A DNA stretch of 64,000 bases, from the NCBI GenBank assembly GCA_004519485.1, contig CP038117.1:372001-436000 (forward strand), in the 5' to 3' direction. The position numbers and the translations under genes are program-made. The DNA comes from Nannochloropsis oceanica (Eukaryota; Sar; Eustigmatophyceae; Eustigmatales; Monodopsidaceae). Position 1 is the stretch's first letter, and each line of letters starts with the position of its first letter. A model generated the notes under the pieces. The model did no database searches. It was given only the letters and a program-made list of their open reading frames with translations, and had not been told where the DNA came from. This document shows positions 11,701 to 21,994 of the stretch, one piece after another.

Positions 11701-11864
11701 AATCCCTGTTCTCCTTATTCCTCAATTTGTTTGTATATTTATCTTTGCATATACATATATAGGATACGAAGGTCTTTCTGATCCGGAACGTTATCAAAGG
11801 CGACGACTTTTTGGGGCGCCAGGAGATTTTAAGCAAGCGGCGGTTAGCGGTGGCATTGTCTTGA
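8704..11864 (+). CDS. PHD-SET histone lysine methyltransferase (NSD/ASH1/SET2 class)
   Basis: The main exon starts at 8704 and ends near 11616; a short last exon runs 11763-11864 (about 1004 aa). Acidic/Ser-rich N terminus; a Tudor/chromo-like stretch ('DNWYAGTLLAVRD', 'WEVKFKRF', about 200-245); PHD fingers from about 382 ('WVCGTCEEMERSEGDRLVLC'), 437 ('CFVCGDTG') and 516 ('CDLCGKG'); a Cys-rich AWS-like region ('CQCVRECGEGCLNRMLHIEC', about 667); SET domain (about 722-845) with 'GCGWGL', 'ASRFINHACAPNC' and 'LSYDYQF'; post-SET 'CHCGAPTCRG'. The usual 'NHSCxPNC' is 'NHACAPNC'. This layout predicts H3K36-type methylation in the nucleus. The last splice is uncertain: donor GTGCGT (11617) gives a tail ending 'LSKRRLAVALS'; donor GTATGT (11627) gives an Arg-rich tail ending near 11987. 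Confidence 0.85.
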
Positions 11865-12165
11865 TGAGGTGGAGGAGTAGGAGGAGGAGGAGGAGCAGGA
11901 GCAGGAGCAGGAGGAAAAAGAGGAGGAGGACAAGGAGGAGGAGGAAGGTGCGGCGGGACGGAACAGGTGAAGAACCAACAAGATAGAGAGAAATATGAGG
12001 AGGTAGATGAAGAGGAAGAGAGAGAGCAAGGGGGAGGGGAGAAGAGGAAGGGGGAGGATGGAAAACGATAGAGATGGAGATGGAGATGAGAAGGAGCGGC
12101 AGAAAGTGGAAGTGGAAGAAGAGGAAGTAGAGGAAAAGAAAGAGGTGGAAAGGAAATCTAGACCA
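11865..12165 (+). repeat. Polypurine (GGA/GAA) tract
   Basis: About 300 bp in which nearly every base on the plus strand is A or G, with scattered T and few C. It lies just downstream of the SET gene's proposed stop. Its long open frames on either strand are products of the repeat. Confidence 0.7.
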
Positions 12166-12820
12166 TGAAGTAGTACAGTGAATGTAATATGCGGCAAACG
12201 TAGTTTGATTCGTAGAAAGTATTTTAGGGGGCAGAGCAGTCAATAGGTATGGGGAGATGAAAAAAGGTCATGCGGTATTTTCGCGCACTCTTTGGTGTGA
12301 TAATTGAAATGAGACATTTACAGTGGACGTGTGGGGTGGTCGGGGGGGAGGAGGGAAGGATCGGAATGACCGGTAAAATATGGTATTTGGTGATGCTGTG
12401 CCTCCCACTCTTTTGAGAAGAAATCAAATAAAAACAACGTAAGAATGCACGATAAAGTAGAACGGAAAACGAACAGAGAGACTCCGTGAAATTGGAGCCT
12501 TCTTATTATAGATAACAACAATAATTCGTTGAATTTCATTTTTGTGAGTTGGTGTGAATATAAAAAATTTGCTTGCTTTGCGTATCCTTGTTTACAAATT
12601 TCGCGCCCCGTGTCATGCATCCACTCTCTTCTTCTCTATCCACCACGCTCCGTCGCCTTTCGGCTGCCCTCCATCAATTACACTGTCACTCATGCCCATC
12701 CAACCTCCGTGTCTGAAATTCAGCACAGGCAGTTGTGACGTTTCGACGCACTTTCCGTCTCCCCTTCCCCCCACTTCGCTCCCTCCTCTTCAATCGTCAC
12801 AAAAAGATATCACACGACCA
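11865..12820. other. Intergenic, convergent 3' ends with long purine tract
   Basis: From about 11865 to 12165 the plus strand is almost all purine (GGA, GAAGA), as described in the separate repeat entry. The remainder (12170-12820) is AT-richer 3'-UTR-like sequence. No gene recognised. Confidence 0.5.
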
Positions 12821-15800
12821 TCATCTAAAATTGCTTTGCCCTTTCTGCCCTCCCCCCCCTCCGTTTCCCCCCCCGGGGAGCAACCCAACCTCCGCCATCG
12901 CCAAGGCATCCAACAAAACACCTTCGAGCATCTCGGGTGTGTAAGGTGGCTCCCCGCCCGCCCCCACGCTTTCTTCCAAAAACCGCAACTGTCTCAACAA
13001 CACCAACACTTTCCCATCCTGGCTCCCATTCTCCTTCAACATGACCTCCAATTGCTGCTGCAAGCGCGGGTAAACCCCCACACGCACCCGTGTCGTGTTG
13101 TTACATTGCCTCTTCGTCGGTGGCAAGTGCGCCTCGCTCTCGACCCTCATCATCATCATGACATTATTCCCAGCAACTGCTAACTTCTCCCCTCCTCCTT
13201 CCCCTCCTCCTCCATTAACCACAAACCCCTGCACTGGTTGTCCCGCCGCCCCTCTCGCTGCCAACAATTGCTGTTGTTGTAGTTGCTGCTGCTGCGCATA
13301 AAATGCGGCAGCTTCCGCGTCCCCTTTCTCCCTCCCTCCTCCCATCAGAGCCCCACGATGGTGATAGTAATGCTGTTCTGGAGATGATGTATTGCTTATT
13401 GGGGTCGCCCCAACAGGATTGGGTGGGGGGGAGAAGTAGAATTGGTGCAAGGAGAAGAGTTCAGCAGGGTCGAAAGGGGCATGTGTGCAGGCCACAAGTC
13501 CGTGTATGACAGAAGGAGGAAGGGGAGCGGTGTGTGGATAGGGTAGGGTTTGGGACTGAGGATAGGGGCAGGTATAGGGGGAATTGACGCGGGGGGGATG
13601 TGGTGGTGGCTGATGGTGGTACTGCTGTCGCTGCTGCTGCGGCTGCTGCTGCTGCTCCTGGTTGTGGTGGTGGTGAGAACGATTCCCCTGTCTGTCTTGA
13701 TGATTGCTGCTCCGGGAATAAAAATTTGGCAAGGGCGGGGTGCTCAGCATCATCATGGCTACTTCGTCACAGTTGCTTCCACTGTGAGTAGTGCTCGCTT
13801 TCCCCATTTCCCCTCTTCCTCCCTCTCTAACTCCATTCTGTCCGAACACCATCGAATGCACTGGTAGTGGAGGAGGAGGAAACGATACGACGCCCCGAGA
13901 AACGGTCACAGTTGCCGCAGCTGTTGCTACCAAATGCCGATAATCTGCCGCGGGCTCCCGGCGTCTCATCCGCAAAAACTCCAGGCTTTGATCGTTGCTC
14001 AAAGCCTCCAACGCCTGCGGGTATGCTCCTCCCAAATGCGCCAGGACATAGCCGAGCCTCAACCCCGTCAACACGCACAAGTTCGGGTACGGATTCCCTT
14101 CCAATCCAGAGGCCAAAAACCTCTCACCCGCCTGCCCCACGGATGTATGATCGAGGTGAAGCTCTTGCAAGGTGCTATTGTGCAACAGCGCCTCAGCAAC
14201 AGCCTTCGCTCCCTCCGTCTTGAGCGTATTACCGGATAACGTCAGCGCTCGGAGGCCCGTATGCCCTGCAACAGACCGCATGAGCGCCGCTATCCCCTCC
14301 GTTCGAATCGAGTTGAATCCAACATCCAAAAGTCTCAGCCCGGGTAGTGCCGGCAGCGCACGAGCTATTTCCGCCGCGCCTCGATTGTCCACTTCATTGT
14401 TGTCCAACCGAAGAAATTGGAGGGAGGTGCAACCTTTCAAGGCAGCAAGGAGAGGAGCCAATCCTATGGCAGTCAATCCGTTGAAACCCAACTCCAACAC
14501 CTGCAACCGCCCGTGCTGCACCAACGCCCCTGCCAGCGCCATGGCCCCCTCGTCTCCGATTCCATTATCACTCAAAAACAAACACACCAAACCCGTGTTT
14601 CGCGCCAACCCACGGAAAAGCTCGGCACTTCCGCGCGGACCCAACGCGTTGCCCGCCAGATAAAGTCTTTGGAGCGACCGGTTTTGTACTAACCCTTCTG
14701 CTAAGGCCGCTGCCCCCCCTTGTCCTATCGCATTCCCTGTCAGATGAAGCACCTCCAAGCTGACATTGTGCCGTAAAGCCTGTCCAAGTCCCTGAGCGCC
14801 TGCGGCACCAATACAATTCCCAGATAGATATAGCGTTTTCAGACAACGATTCAAGCAGAGACTTCGACCCAAAGCTTCTGCTCCTCGATCTCCTATTCCA
14901 TTAAATCCCAAATCGAGTGTTACTAACGAAGGGTGGTGCGCCAGCGCTTGGGCCACAGCTGCTGCTCCTTCGTCTCCTAATTCGTTGCAACCGACCTTCA
15001 GGCTGACAATGGTCGTGTCGCTGCCTAAGGCCGTACAGAGTTTTTTTGCCTGAGGGCCGGTAATGTGCTTGTTATCTAGGACAAGGTCGGTGGGCACACC
15101 GCCATGGTGGCTGTTGCCGTTTATGTTTTTGCTGTTTTGTTTCGAGGGTATCAGCTCCCCTGTCCTATTTCTGCTAATGAAGCATGATGGAGAAGAGGGA
15201 GATGGGAATCTGTTACAGCTGCTATGGTGCGCTCGGTCCTGTTGCTGCTGATGTTGCTGCTGATACTGATGCTCGTAATGTGGTCGTGGTATGTGTTTCT
15301 CGGATTTCCCTGCTCCTGCTCCTGCTGCTCCTACTCCGGCAGCCATGCTGCTTTTGTCGGATGACAAGGGATTCGATGACAAAATGCCGAGTTTTCGAAG
15401 CAAGGCTTTGGTGGTGTTGCGGGTCGTGGAGGCGAAAGTTGTGGTCGCTAACTTTGACGCCTGGCTGTTGGCAGTGTTGCTCCCCTGAACCTCTCCTACT
15501 CCAGCAACCGTCGACGGTCCCGTTCGCGATAAATGACCGCTACTGCACTGCAATTCGTCTCTCATCGAGAGGGTCTTGGCGTCTGGTTCTGTGATAGCTG
15601 CTGTTGTTGATGCGCCTGGTGCTAGCAAGGGTGCGCTCGACGAGCGGCCCAAGGCGAGTTCGCCATTCCGGTTTCGAGTGGTGGGGGAGATGTAAGGAGT
15701 AACGCAACCCATGCGCATATTATCACTGTTGCTGCTCGCATCACCAATTCTGCTACTACTGCCGTTTCCGCTGCCTACGACGCAGGGAGGAAAAGAGTAC

Positions 15801-15964
15801 ACGTGTCGGGCGGGAGATAGGCCCGCCCCGGAAGAGGAGGACGAGCTCGCAAGCGACGCAGCCATTGCGGCGGCCACCGGCGTTGGGGGTGCTGCTGCTG
15901 GTGGTGCTAGTGATGGGGGCTGCTGCGGGGAGAATGTCGCAGGGGTGGTGGTAGTGGTTGCCAT
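12821..15964 (-). CDS. Leucine-rich-repeat protein (ribonuclease-inhibitor type)
   Basis: Single-exon gene, 1047 aa. The N-terminal ~280 residues are Ser/Thr/Ala/Gln-rich and look disordered. Residues about 290-640 hold about a dozen 28-residue repeats of the ribonuclease-inhibitor type, for example 'NGIGDRGAEALGRSLCLNRC' and 'NAIGQGGAAALAEGLVQNRS'. The C-terminal ~400 residues are rich in His, Gln, Pro and Gly, ending in a short helical segment ('EMLEGVLLDALAMAEVGLLP'). No NACHT, kinase or membrane segment is visible, so this is a scaffold-type LRR protein of unknown partner. The start ATG at 15964 opens a frame with no interruption, and there is a large divergent promoter gap upstream. Confidence 0.85.
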   Translation of the reverse strand: MATTTTTPATFSPQQPPSLAPPAAAPPTPVAAAMAASLASSSSSSGAGLSPARHVYSFPPCVVGSGNGSSSRIGDASSNSDNMRMGCVTPYISPTTRNRNGELALGRSSSAPLLAPGASTTAAITEPDAKTLSMRDELQCSSGHLSRTGPSTVAGVGEVQGSNTANSQASKLATTTFASTTRNTTKALLRKLGILSSNPLSSDKSSMAAGVGAAGAGAGKSEKHIPRPHYEHQYQQQHQQQQDRAHHSSCNRFPSPSSPSCFISRNRTGELIPSKQNSKNINGNSHHGGVPTDLVLDNKHITGPQAKKLCTALGSDTTIVSLKVGCNELGDEGAAAVAQALAHHPSLVTLDLGFNGIGDRGAEALGRSLCLNRCLKTLYLSGNCIGAAGAQGLGQALRHNVSLEVLHLTGNAIGQGGAAALAEGLVQNRSLQRLYLAGNALGPRGSAELFRGLARNTGLVCLFLSDNGIGDEGAMALAGALVQHGRLQVLELGFNGLTAIGLAPLLAALKGCTSLQFLRLDNNEVDNRGAAEIARALPALPGLRLLDVGFNSIRTEGIAALMRSVAGHTGLRALTLSGNTLKTEGAKAVAEALLHNSTLQELHLDHTSVGQAGERFLASGLEGNPYPNLCVLTGLRLGYVLAHLGGAYPQALEALSNDQSLEFLRMRRREPAADYRHLVATAAATVTVSRGVVSFPPPPLPVHSMVFGQNGVREGGRGEMGKASTTHSGSNCDEVAMMMLSTPPLPNFYSRSSNHQDRQGNRSHHHHNQEQQQQPQQQRQQYHHQPPPHPPRVNSPYTCPYPQSQTLPYPHTAPLPPSVIHGLVACTHAPFDPAELFSLHQFYFSPPPNPVGATPISNTSSPEQHYYHHRGALMGGGREKGDAEAAAFYAQQQQLQQQQLLAARGAAGQPVQGFVVNGGGGEGGGEKLAVAGNNVMMMMRVESEAHLPPTKRQCNNTTRVRVGVYPRLQQQLEVMLKENGSQDGKVLVLLRQLRFLEESVGAGGEPPYTPEMLEGVLLDALAMAEVGLLPGGGNGGGGGQKGQSNFR

Positions 15965-17143
15965 GGAAGTAGAGGGGAAAGTGATGATATTGGCGACTTG
16001 CCTGATTTGTTAGTCGGACGCGGTGAAAGAAAAAATCCCGAGTGAAAAAGGAACCCACAACTGGCCCCGTCTTTCTTGTCTTCGTTGTACTGCTGCTGCT
16101 ACAACAGTCCCGCGGTCGCAACAACCCCCTTGATCTGCCGCTTCGAACAATATGCTTGTGGCTGCTTGCCCTCCTCTGCGCGCTTTCTATCGCATGTTCC
16201 TCTCGACAAACACAAACAAAAGAGAGGGCAGAAAGTAGCAGCCGATCCGACGGGGGAAAGACCTGTGGCATGTGATAGTGGGCAGGTGGCCAGTAAAGAG
16301 AAGAAAATAAGCCTGAGCCCTGGTGTGGGTGAACGAATGTTTGTCGTGTGTGAGCAGCTCTCCGCCTTCCTTCGCTGCCTCTCCCCTTCCAGGTGGGACA
16401 TCAATGCGCGCAATTTCTCATTCTTTTTTTAAAGGGCCTTCTGGGGCGTCTTCGGAGTGCACACAAGAACACGACGCGATGCTTTTGTCCTCGAGCCGTC
16501 ACGTTTTAGGTCGGGCGCCCTTTCCCGTGCCTACTGTCTGTTCATGCCTGGCTGGGCCTGTTGTCATGACACCACACCGATATCTTGGGGCCTGTAAGGT
16601 TCTCTCGGGTGCACACTCGGGAAGCACTCAGATTGTCCCAGCAAGACTTCGCTTCTTCCCGTGTGTTTGCACTAGGATTTTCTCGAACCCACCTCACACT
16701 GTTCCCTCCCTTCCACGCACATATCCCATAGTCCCCTTTCGCTCGTACGCCACCTCCTGTTGCTCTAATCCTCGAGTCGCCTCTTTCCTCTGCGGTTGAC
16801 GTAATTGTGAGCACGAGCCAGCGTGGCAAAGGGTTGTTGTCAGGGGCAAAAGAAAACGACGCGACGAAATCCGGGCGTGTCGCAGGACAGAACTGCAGGC
16901 AAGGCTTGTTCCGATTCCAGTCCGTACCTGCCACGTCCCTGCCCTTGTTGCAAGTGACCCTCCACGCTGAGTAAGGAGACACGCGGTCAAGGAGCAGGGA
17001 ACGGTCACCAGGCGAATCTTTGCCAGGGGCCTGCCCACCGAGACTTTTTTTACTGGCAACACGTCAGCTTTGAATTATTCACGCCCAGCAAGTCGGCATC
17101 CACTTGACCAACCGGCGCAGCAAGCCACCGAGCCAGCAGAGGC
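15965..17143. promoter_or_regulatory. Divergent promoter region, LRR protein / PX-like protein
   Basis: At 1179 bp this is the longest divergent gap in the window. I found no coding exon that joins either neighbour, no tRNA and no repeat worth naming. It may hold 5' UTR introns. Confidence 0.35.
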
Positions 17144-18517
17144 ATGTATTCCGGCACATCTTACGCCTCGGGCAACCCATATGTTGTAGGGGGCTACCGG
17201 GTCTCTTCGACATCCAGCACCAACACGACAACACATGCTAACCCGGTGGCCCTGAGCACCTCCAGCCCCCTCAGCACCACCACCACTTCAAGCCCGGTGA
17301 CTGCATACATCAGCAGCAGCACCACCATGACGTCGACAAGCGATTGTTGTGCCTCCACCTCGTCCTTGTCCTCACCTACAAACGCAGCGCCTCCCAGCAG
17401 CAGTTCGACTCCCTACGGTGGCGTGGGCCTCATCTCCTCCACATTGGCAGGAACCAACACCTGCAGCAGCACCAGTAGCACCAAAAATATCTCCTCTCGT
17501 AAACCGATCGCGCCACTGCCACTTTCGTCATTATCATCATTGTCATCACAGCCCGATACGAAAATAACTCCTGCAGTGTCCTCCCTCTTGTCCTCCCAAC
17601 TGCCCTCGGCTTCGCCCCACTCCCCAACAACCGCCAGCTCACCCTACAGCACATTTCCCATCAGAGCGAGTGGCGCGAATGAGGTGTGCAGCAGCGGTAG
17701 CAGCAGTAATAGCGATACTACCTCCTCTTGCTCCTCTCCACGGACTCAGACGAGAAGTACCAACAACTACCAGCGCAGCAGCAGTGGCACCCTAAGCCAA
17801 GCAGCCGCTGCCTTCGCCGCAACAGCAGCCGCTGCCGGCTCCCGAAACGGGAAGAGATCATCCCGCACCTGTGGGGGAGGGCCTTCAGCTACCAACAGCA
17901 TCAAGGTGGAGGTGGTGGAGACTGACATGACGCCTGGCGCGGACGGGCCTACTTATTCGATCAAGCTCAACATGAATGGTCGGAGCTACGTAGCGAAGCG
18001 GCACCATAACAAGCTGCGCTCGCTTGTGGACGGACTCCGCGATCGGGGATATCGGGTCTGGCGACCTTTCCCAGAGGTTGAGGAGATGGTTGGGCAAGCT
18101 CCCGTAAAGGTGGAGAACAGCTTAGTGGAAGCATTGCCATTCTACGAGGGTTTTGGGTATTCAATCAAGAGTCTTGCGTCGACCATGCTGAAAAGCACGA
18201 GCGCAGCGCATTTGCGGAAGAAGCGCTCGGTGCAGCTGGAGCAGATGTCGGCGCGCATTGACGCGTTTTTGAAAACCGTATTTTTGGAAAATGACGACTT
18301 GCAGTATGAGCAAGTGGTGTCCCAATTTTTTTGGGAGCCGCTGGAGAAGAAGCTACCGGTGTTGCTTGAAGAGGAGGGGTGGGAGGACGGAGAAGGAGAG
18401 TCAGATACGGAGGAAGAAGGGGAGGGAAGCAGTTCCTCGGACGAAGAGGAGGATTTAGGGAGAGAGGGGGGGAGGGAGACGGCGGTGCAGGCCGGTATGG
18501 TGCGGATGCGGAAGTGA
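17144..18517 (+). CDS. PX-like domain protein with Ser/Thr-rich N terminus
   Basis: Single exon, 457 aa. Residues 1-245 are a Ser/Thr/Ala-rich low-complexity region. Residues about 248-400 form the only structured part: 'IKVEVVETDM', 'YSIKLNMNGRSYVAKRHHNK', 'LRSLVDGLRDRGYRVWRPFP', then 'ARIDAFLKTVFLENDDLQYE'. The order (strand, Tyr-containing strand, 'hhxxLxxxL', Pro, 'RxxxLxxFLxxhh') resembles the phosphoinositide-binding PX fold, but I assign it only from pattern. An acidic Glu/Ser tail follows. If PX, it would bind endosomal phosphoinositides; if not, the protein is unrecognised. Confidence 0.6.
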   Translation: MYSGTSYASGNPYVVGGYRVSSTSSTNTTTHANPVALSTSSPLSTTTTSSPVTAYISSSTTMTSTSDCCASTSSLSSPTNAAPPSSSSTPYGGVGLISSTLAGTNTCSSTSSTKNISSRKPIAPLPLSSLSSLSSQPDTKITPAVSSLLSSQLPSASPHSPTTASSPYSTFPIRASGANEVCSSGSSSNSDTTSSCSSPRTQTRSTNNYQRSSSGTLSQAAAAFAATAAAAGSRNGKRSSRTCGGGPSATNSIKVEVVETDMTPGADGPTYSIKLNMNGRSYVAKRHHNKLRSLVDGLRDRGYRVWRPFPEVEEMVGQAPVKVENSLVEALPFYEGFGYSIKSLASTMLKSTSAAHLRKKRSVQLEQMSARIDAFLKTVFLENDDLQYEQVVSQFFWEPLEKKLPVLLEEEGWEDGEGESDTEEEGEGSSSSDEEEDLGREGGRETAVQAGMVRMRK

Positions 18518-19642
18518 TAGTAGAAGATAAGGGAGGACTGGAGAGAAGGAGATTCCGGGAGATTGGTAGAGATATTGGGGGATGGAGGTATTGGGGGATG
18601 GAGGGTGACTGAAAGAGGCAAAAGACAGTAAGCGAATGAAAAGGGAGGGAACAGCCAGTGTGTATCCGGGCAAGCGAGAGGAAAAGAGGGAAAGAGGGAA
18701 AGCTGGGAAGGGTGGAAATGACTCCCGCGAATCCATGAGCTGTGCATGTGATAGAGACCGGTATCAAGAGTATAGAATAGGGGGCGACCATAGATTCATT
18801 TCTCACTTATGCATACAGCCAGAATGGCTATCAGACTTAGTTTCTGTATTTTCTCCTCCTTTCCTTCTCCCTCCTTCGTGGTGTGTGCGCTGTCGTTCAC
18901 TCTGCTCAACGAAATAGAGGGTGGAGAGATGGTAACGACCGAAGGGTAGCGAAGGAAGGGCAACGAAGGAAGGGCGAAGGAGAGGGAGCACCACGTAGAC
19001 AAGAGTGAACATGAACCATAGAAGTCGCAACGGGGGGCGCGTGATGGCCTTGCCATCGTCCCGGTCAGTGCGCATGCATACTCAGATCAGACAAACAGGA
19101 GGAAAGGCGAGCACAGAGCTTGACATTTCGTGAGTTCTACGTCGGTACCACATCGAAGAAGTGCTTAATGCCAACGAAAGAAAAGCATACGGGATAACAG
19201 AGGGGAGGGGGAGGAGGGGAGGATCGGTGTAGAGGCAGCGGGTATAAAGACAAGCAAACCCACGCCTTCTTATTCGGAAAGCTAGCTTTGCTATTAATTG
19301 ACGAAGTGCTTTACTTTCTGTGACTCGAGTGTTGCAGCAAAGGCCTTGCTGTCGTTCTGGTGTCAAGATGCATGTCACGTGTATGTGTACGTGGACTCTA
19401 CTCCTTTTTTTGTCTCTATTTACACTTTAGTTTAATCGTCACAGGGTTTTTCTGATGTGTGCTTTGTGTGGGTTGAGTGTTCAAATAATTTGTATTTCTG
19501 TACTTTCAAAAGGTCTCACAAATACGGTGGTGGAAAATGAAGTGAACTACGCAAGTTGCGGTGCATCCAAAATGGAAGCAACGATGCGTACGTGGGTATG
19601 CCCAGCTGGATGTCGACCCTACTTTCTCTATAGTGGCCTCGA
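18518..19642. other. Intergenic, convergent 3' ends
   Basis: 1125 bp between the PX-like gene and the small membrane-protein gene. The first 200 bp are GA-rich 3'-UTR-like sequence. The remainder gives only short frames with no recognisable protein. No RNA gene seen. Confidence 0.45.
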
Positions 19643-20257
19643 TTAAGACGTCAAGGCTTTGCTGTGGTGGTGCAATACGCATACTGCCGCCAGTAGGGAG
19701 GCCATGAGTGCTGTGAAAAAATACGAGCCTGCGCTTGCTTTGGGTCTTTCCTGCACCGGTAGAGTCGATGATGTCTCGGGCTGTACATCTCCTTCAACAT
19801 TATGCCGTATCTTGTCGGGAAGGCTGGCCTTTTTCCTGGCCATGTAGTGCTCCAGCCAACCCCTCAGGCCTCCGTACTCCATGATTTCCCCTCGCATTTG
19901 AGCGTGCTTTGCCAGCACCATAATCTCGCGCAGCTCGTCCTCGCCTTGCCGGCCTCCCCCTGTACCTCCGATCAAGTGGAACAGGGTACTATGACTACTG
20001 CAATAATTTCTTCTATGGCTGGAAGGGTATGCAAAACCGTAGACTTTCAAATACAAGGCACCGAGGAAGAGACCTCCAAGTGTAAGCAGCGTTATAAGCT
20101 CGATAAGCTTCTCGGTTGCACCTTTCCCGACAGCTGCGGGCGGCAGGGCCGGCTCAGGCGGCGGCATGATTGACGGTGGTGCTTGTGAAGCTAGTAGGGA
20201 GTGGAGCATGGGCGTATGTGTGTGGATGATGGCCGTGTGAAGACAGTTAAGAAGCAA
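19643..20257 (-). CDS. Unrecognised small membrane protein
   Basis: Up to 204 aa; starts are possible at 20257, 20209 or 20167 (the last giving 'MPPPEPALPPAAVGKGATEK'). There are two hydrophobic helices: 'LIELITLLTLGGLFLGALYL' and, near the C terminus, 'YFFTALMASLLAAVCVL'. Between them lies a charged, soluble segment ('ELREIMVLAKHAQMRGEIME', 'WLEHYMARKK'). I do not recognise the family. A small intron in the Ser/His-rich stretch after the first helix cannot be excluded. The neighbouring genes give no hint of function. Confidence 0.5.
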   Translation of the reverse strand: MLLNCLHTAIIHTHTPMLHSLLASQAPPSIMPPPEPALPPAAVGKGATEKLIELITLLTLGGLFLGALYLKVYGFAYPSSHRRNYCSSHSTLFHLIGGTGGGRQGEDELREIMVLAKHAQMRGEIMEYGGLRGWLEHYMARKKASLPDKIRHNVEGDVQPETSSTLPVQERPKASAGSYFFTALMASLLAAVCVLHHHSKALTS

Positions 20258-20768
20258 TGACCGTGACTGTCATGAGCCGGGAGGTTGTTCTGTGATGGAG
20301 GCCATCTTGGTCGAGGACGGACATAACGGTGTCAGAGCCGCACGAAACTCGTGCTCATTCAGGTGCATATTTCTCAGCGTCTTGTTCCTGAAAGTGTTAT
20401 GGTGTACAAGTTACAGTACCGTTATGCTTCGGCTCGTGCAATGAAAAGCTCTCCGACTCGACTAAAAAAAGAGAAAGCCAGCTTCTCAGTGAGGGGCCCA
20501 ACCAGCCACACGATCCTAGCCCATCAAAAGACAAGCCAAACCACATATGCAGTGCTACACTTAGCATGTGGATGATATCATGACGTGCGTCTTTTTGTAA
20601 TTGACCGGTATGTTCTCATCTTGATAGACTGTAAAGTAAAACAGTCTACTGGCAGACTTCACCGCCCACACCATTCACTCACCCCCGCCGCCCCATCTAC
20701 AGACCCCACACACCTATTTTCGCTCTTCCCGCCACCCATCTACCCATCCACTCACCACCACAGCGACT
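20258..20768. promoter_or_regulatory. Divergent promoter region, membrane protein / NOP16
   Basis: 511 bp between divergent starts; no named element recognised. The last 120 bp before NOP16 are C-rich with CCACC repeats. Confidence 0.35.
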
Positions 20769-21994
20769 ATGAAGGTCCGTCGAGGTGCGAAGAAGATTCG
20801 CCTCCAGGGAAAGCGCCAAAACCAGAGTAAGTTCATCAAGCCTAAGGCAGGCATGCACTCTGTTGTCCAGCCCCTATGGCAGGGCAAGCATTCCGTGCGG
20901 GACAACCTCGCTCGTCTCGGTGTGGCGGATGATCCCAATCGGGCTGTCGATACGATCAAAATGTCGTCAACATCAACCGGCGCCACAGATACCAAGGCAC
21001 TTTTTAGCCTACCACCGGACGCGCAGCGGGACCGAAACCCGCGCCGACGTCTTATGAGTGAGGAGGACCAGTTGTACATTGTCAAGCTGTTGGAAGAGCA
21101 TGGAAATGATTTCAAGGTACGTTTGTCTAGTGTGGCTTTGATGGGGTAAGGAGTTTCTTTTTCCAGGAGTCAATACATTCGTAGCTCAATTTGTGGTTGC
21201 CAAACCGATCATGGCTTTATTTTTCCCTCTCTCTCTCTCCCTCTGCTTCCATTTCTTTCTAAAACCAAATCCAAGCTCTACTTCTAGCTGAGTCCTGCTA
21301 CGTTCAAAAGACCCCATCGTCAAGGCACTCAAATTTGTAGAGCAAGACAAATGATTTCACACAGAAGCCTCCTCGCTATCCCAGGATGAGTCAAGCTGTG
21401 CTCGGGAGGAATGTTGGGGCAAACGGGAGGGAAGGAAGAAGGAAGTGGAGGAATGCGGTTCTTCACTAAAATGGTGGGGATTGCTGTCTTTCGCTTCTGG
21501 ACTCTCGCCATCCTGTACGCTGCCGCTCCTTTTGGGCCGGTTAGGCATTCAGTCGGAGTCCATCGGGACGTTGGGGGCTTACACTTCATTTCACATACAT
21601 GTAGATGGATGAGATATTTTGTTTAGGTACTGCACTCATTCCAATCATTTTTCACTTTTCTGCGAGAGAGGGGTGATGATAATTGATGAATTTCGTCTTT
21701 GAAAGTGCCTTAAGTCTTGATGTGTGTGCTAGTCTTCTTGCTCCCCTGCCCTGCGAGGCTCACACTTAGTTACGCCCAGCTCCCCTCACAATTTCCTTCA
21801 TTTTTTCTCACATACGTAATGCATGCACACACACACACAACCACTCTCTCCATACGTAGGCCATGGAACGTGACATGTCCCTCAACTGCTGGCAACATTT
21901 GGAAACCAAGCTCAGGAGCATGGCCAAGCGCTACTTCTCCCTTTCGCCCGACCAATGCCTCGTGCCCCTTCCTGTTACATCTTCCTTAACATAA
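20769..21994 (+). CDS. NOP16: Nucleolar protein 16 (60S ribosomal subunit assembly)
   Basis: Two exons, 20769-21116 and 21860-21994 (160 aa). NOP16 is a nucleolar factor in late 60S assembly. Exon 1 begins with a basic segment ('MKVRRGAKKIRLQGKRQNQS') and holds 'WQGKHSVRDNLARLGVADDP' and 'MSEEDQLYIVKLLEEHGNDF', all typical of the family. Exon 2 supplies the C-terminal part 'AMERDMSLNCWQHLETKLRS' and 'MAKRYFSL', matching the conserved 'DYKAMARD...Q.T..QLR' region. Donor AAG/GTACGT, acceptor CGTAG, phase 0. The intron is 743 nt, about five times the usual size here, and no coding exon was found inside it. Confidence 0.9.

Noticed and set aside
12824-16200. Many plus-strand frames opposite the LRR gene
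   Set aside because: They are mirror frames of the GC-rich repeat-containing LRR gene, whose own frame has clear repeat structure.
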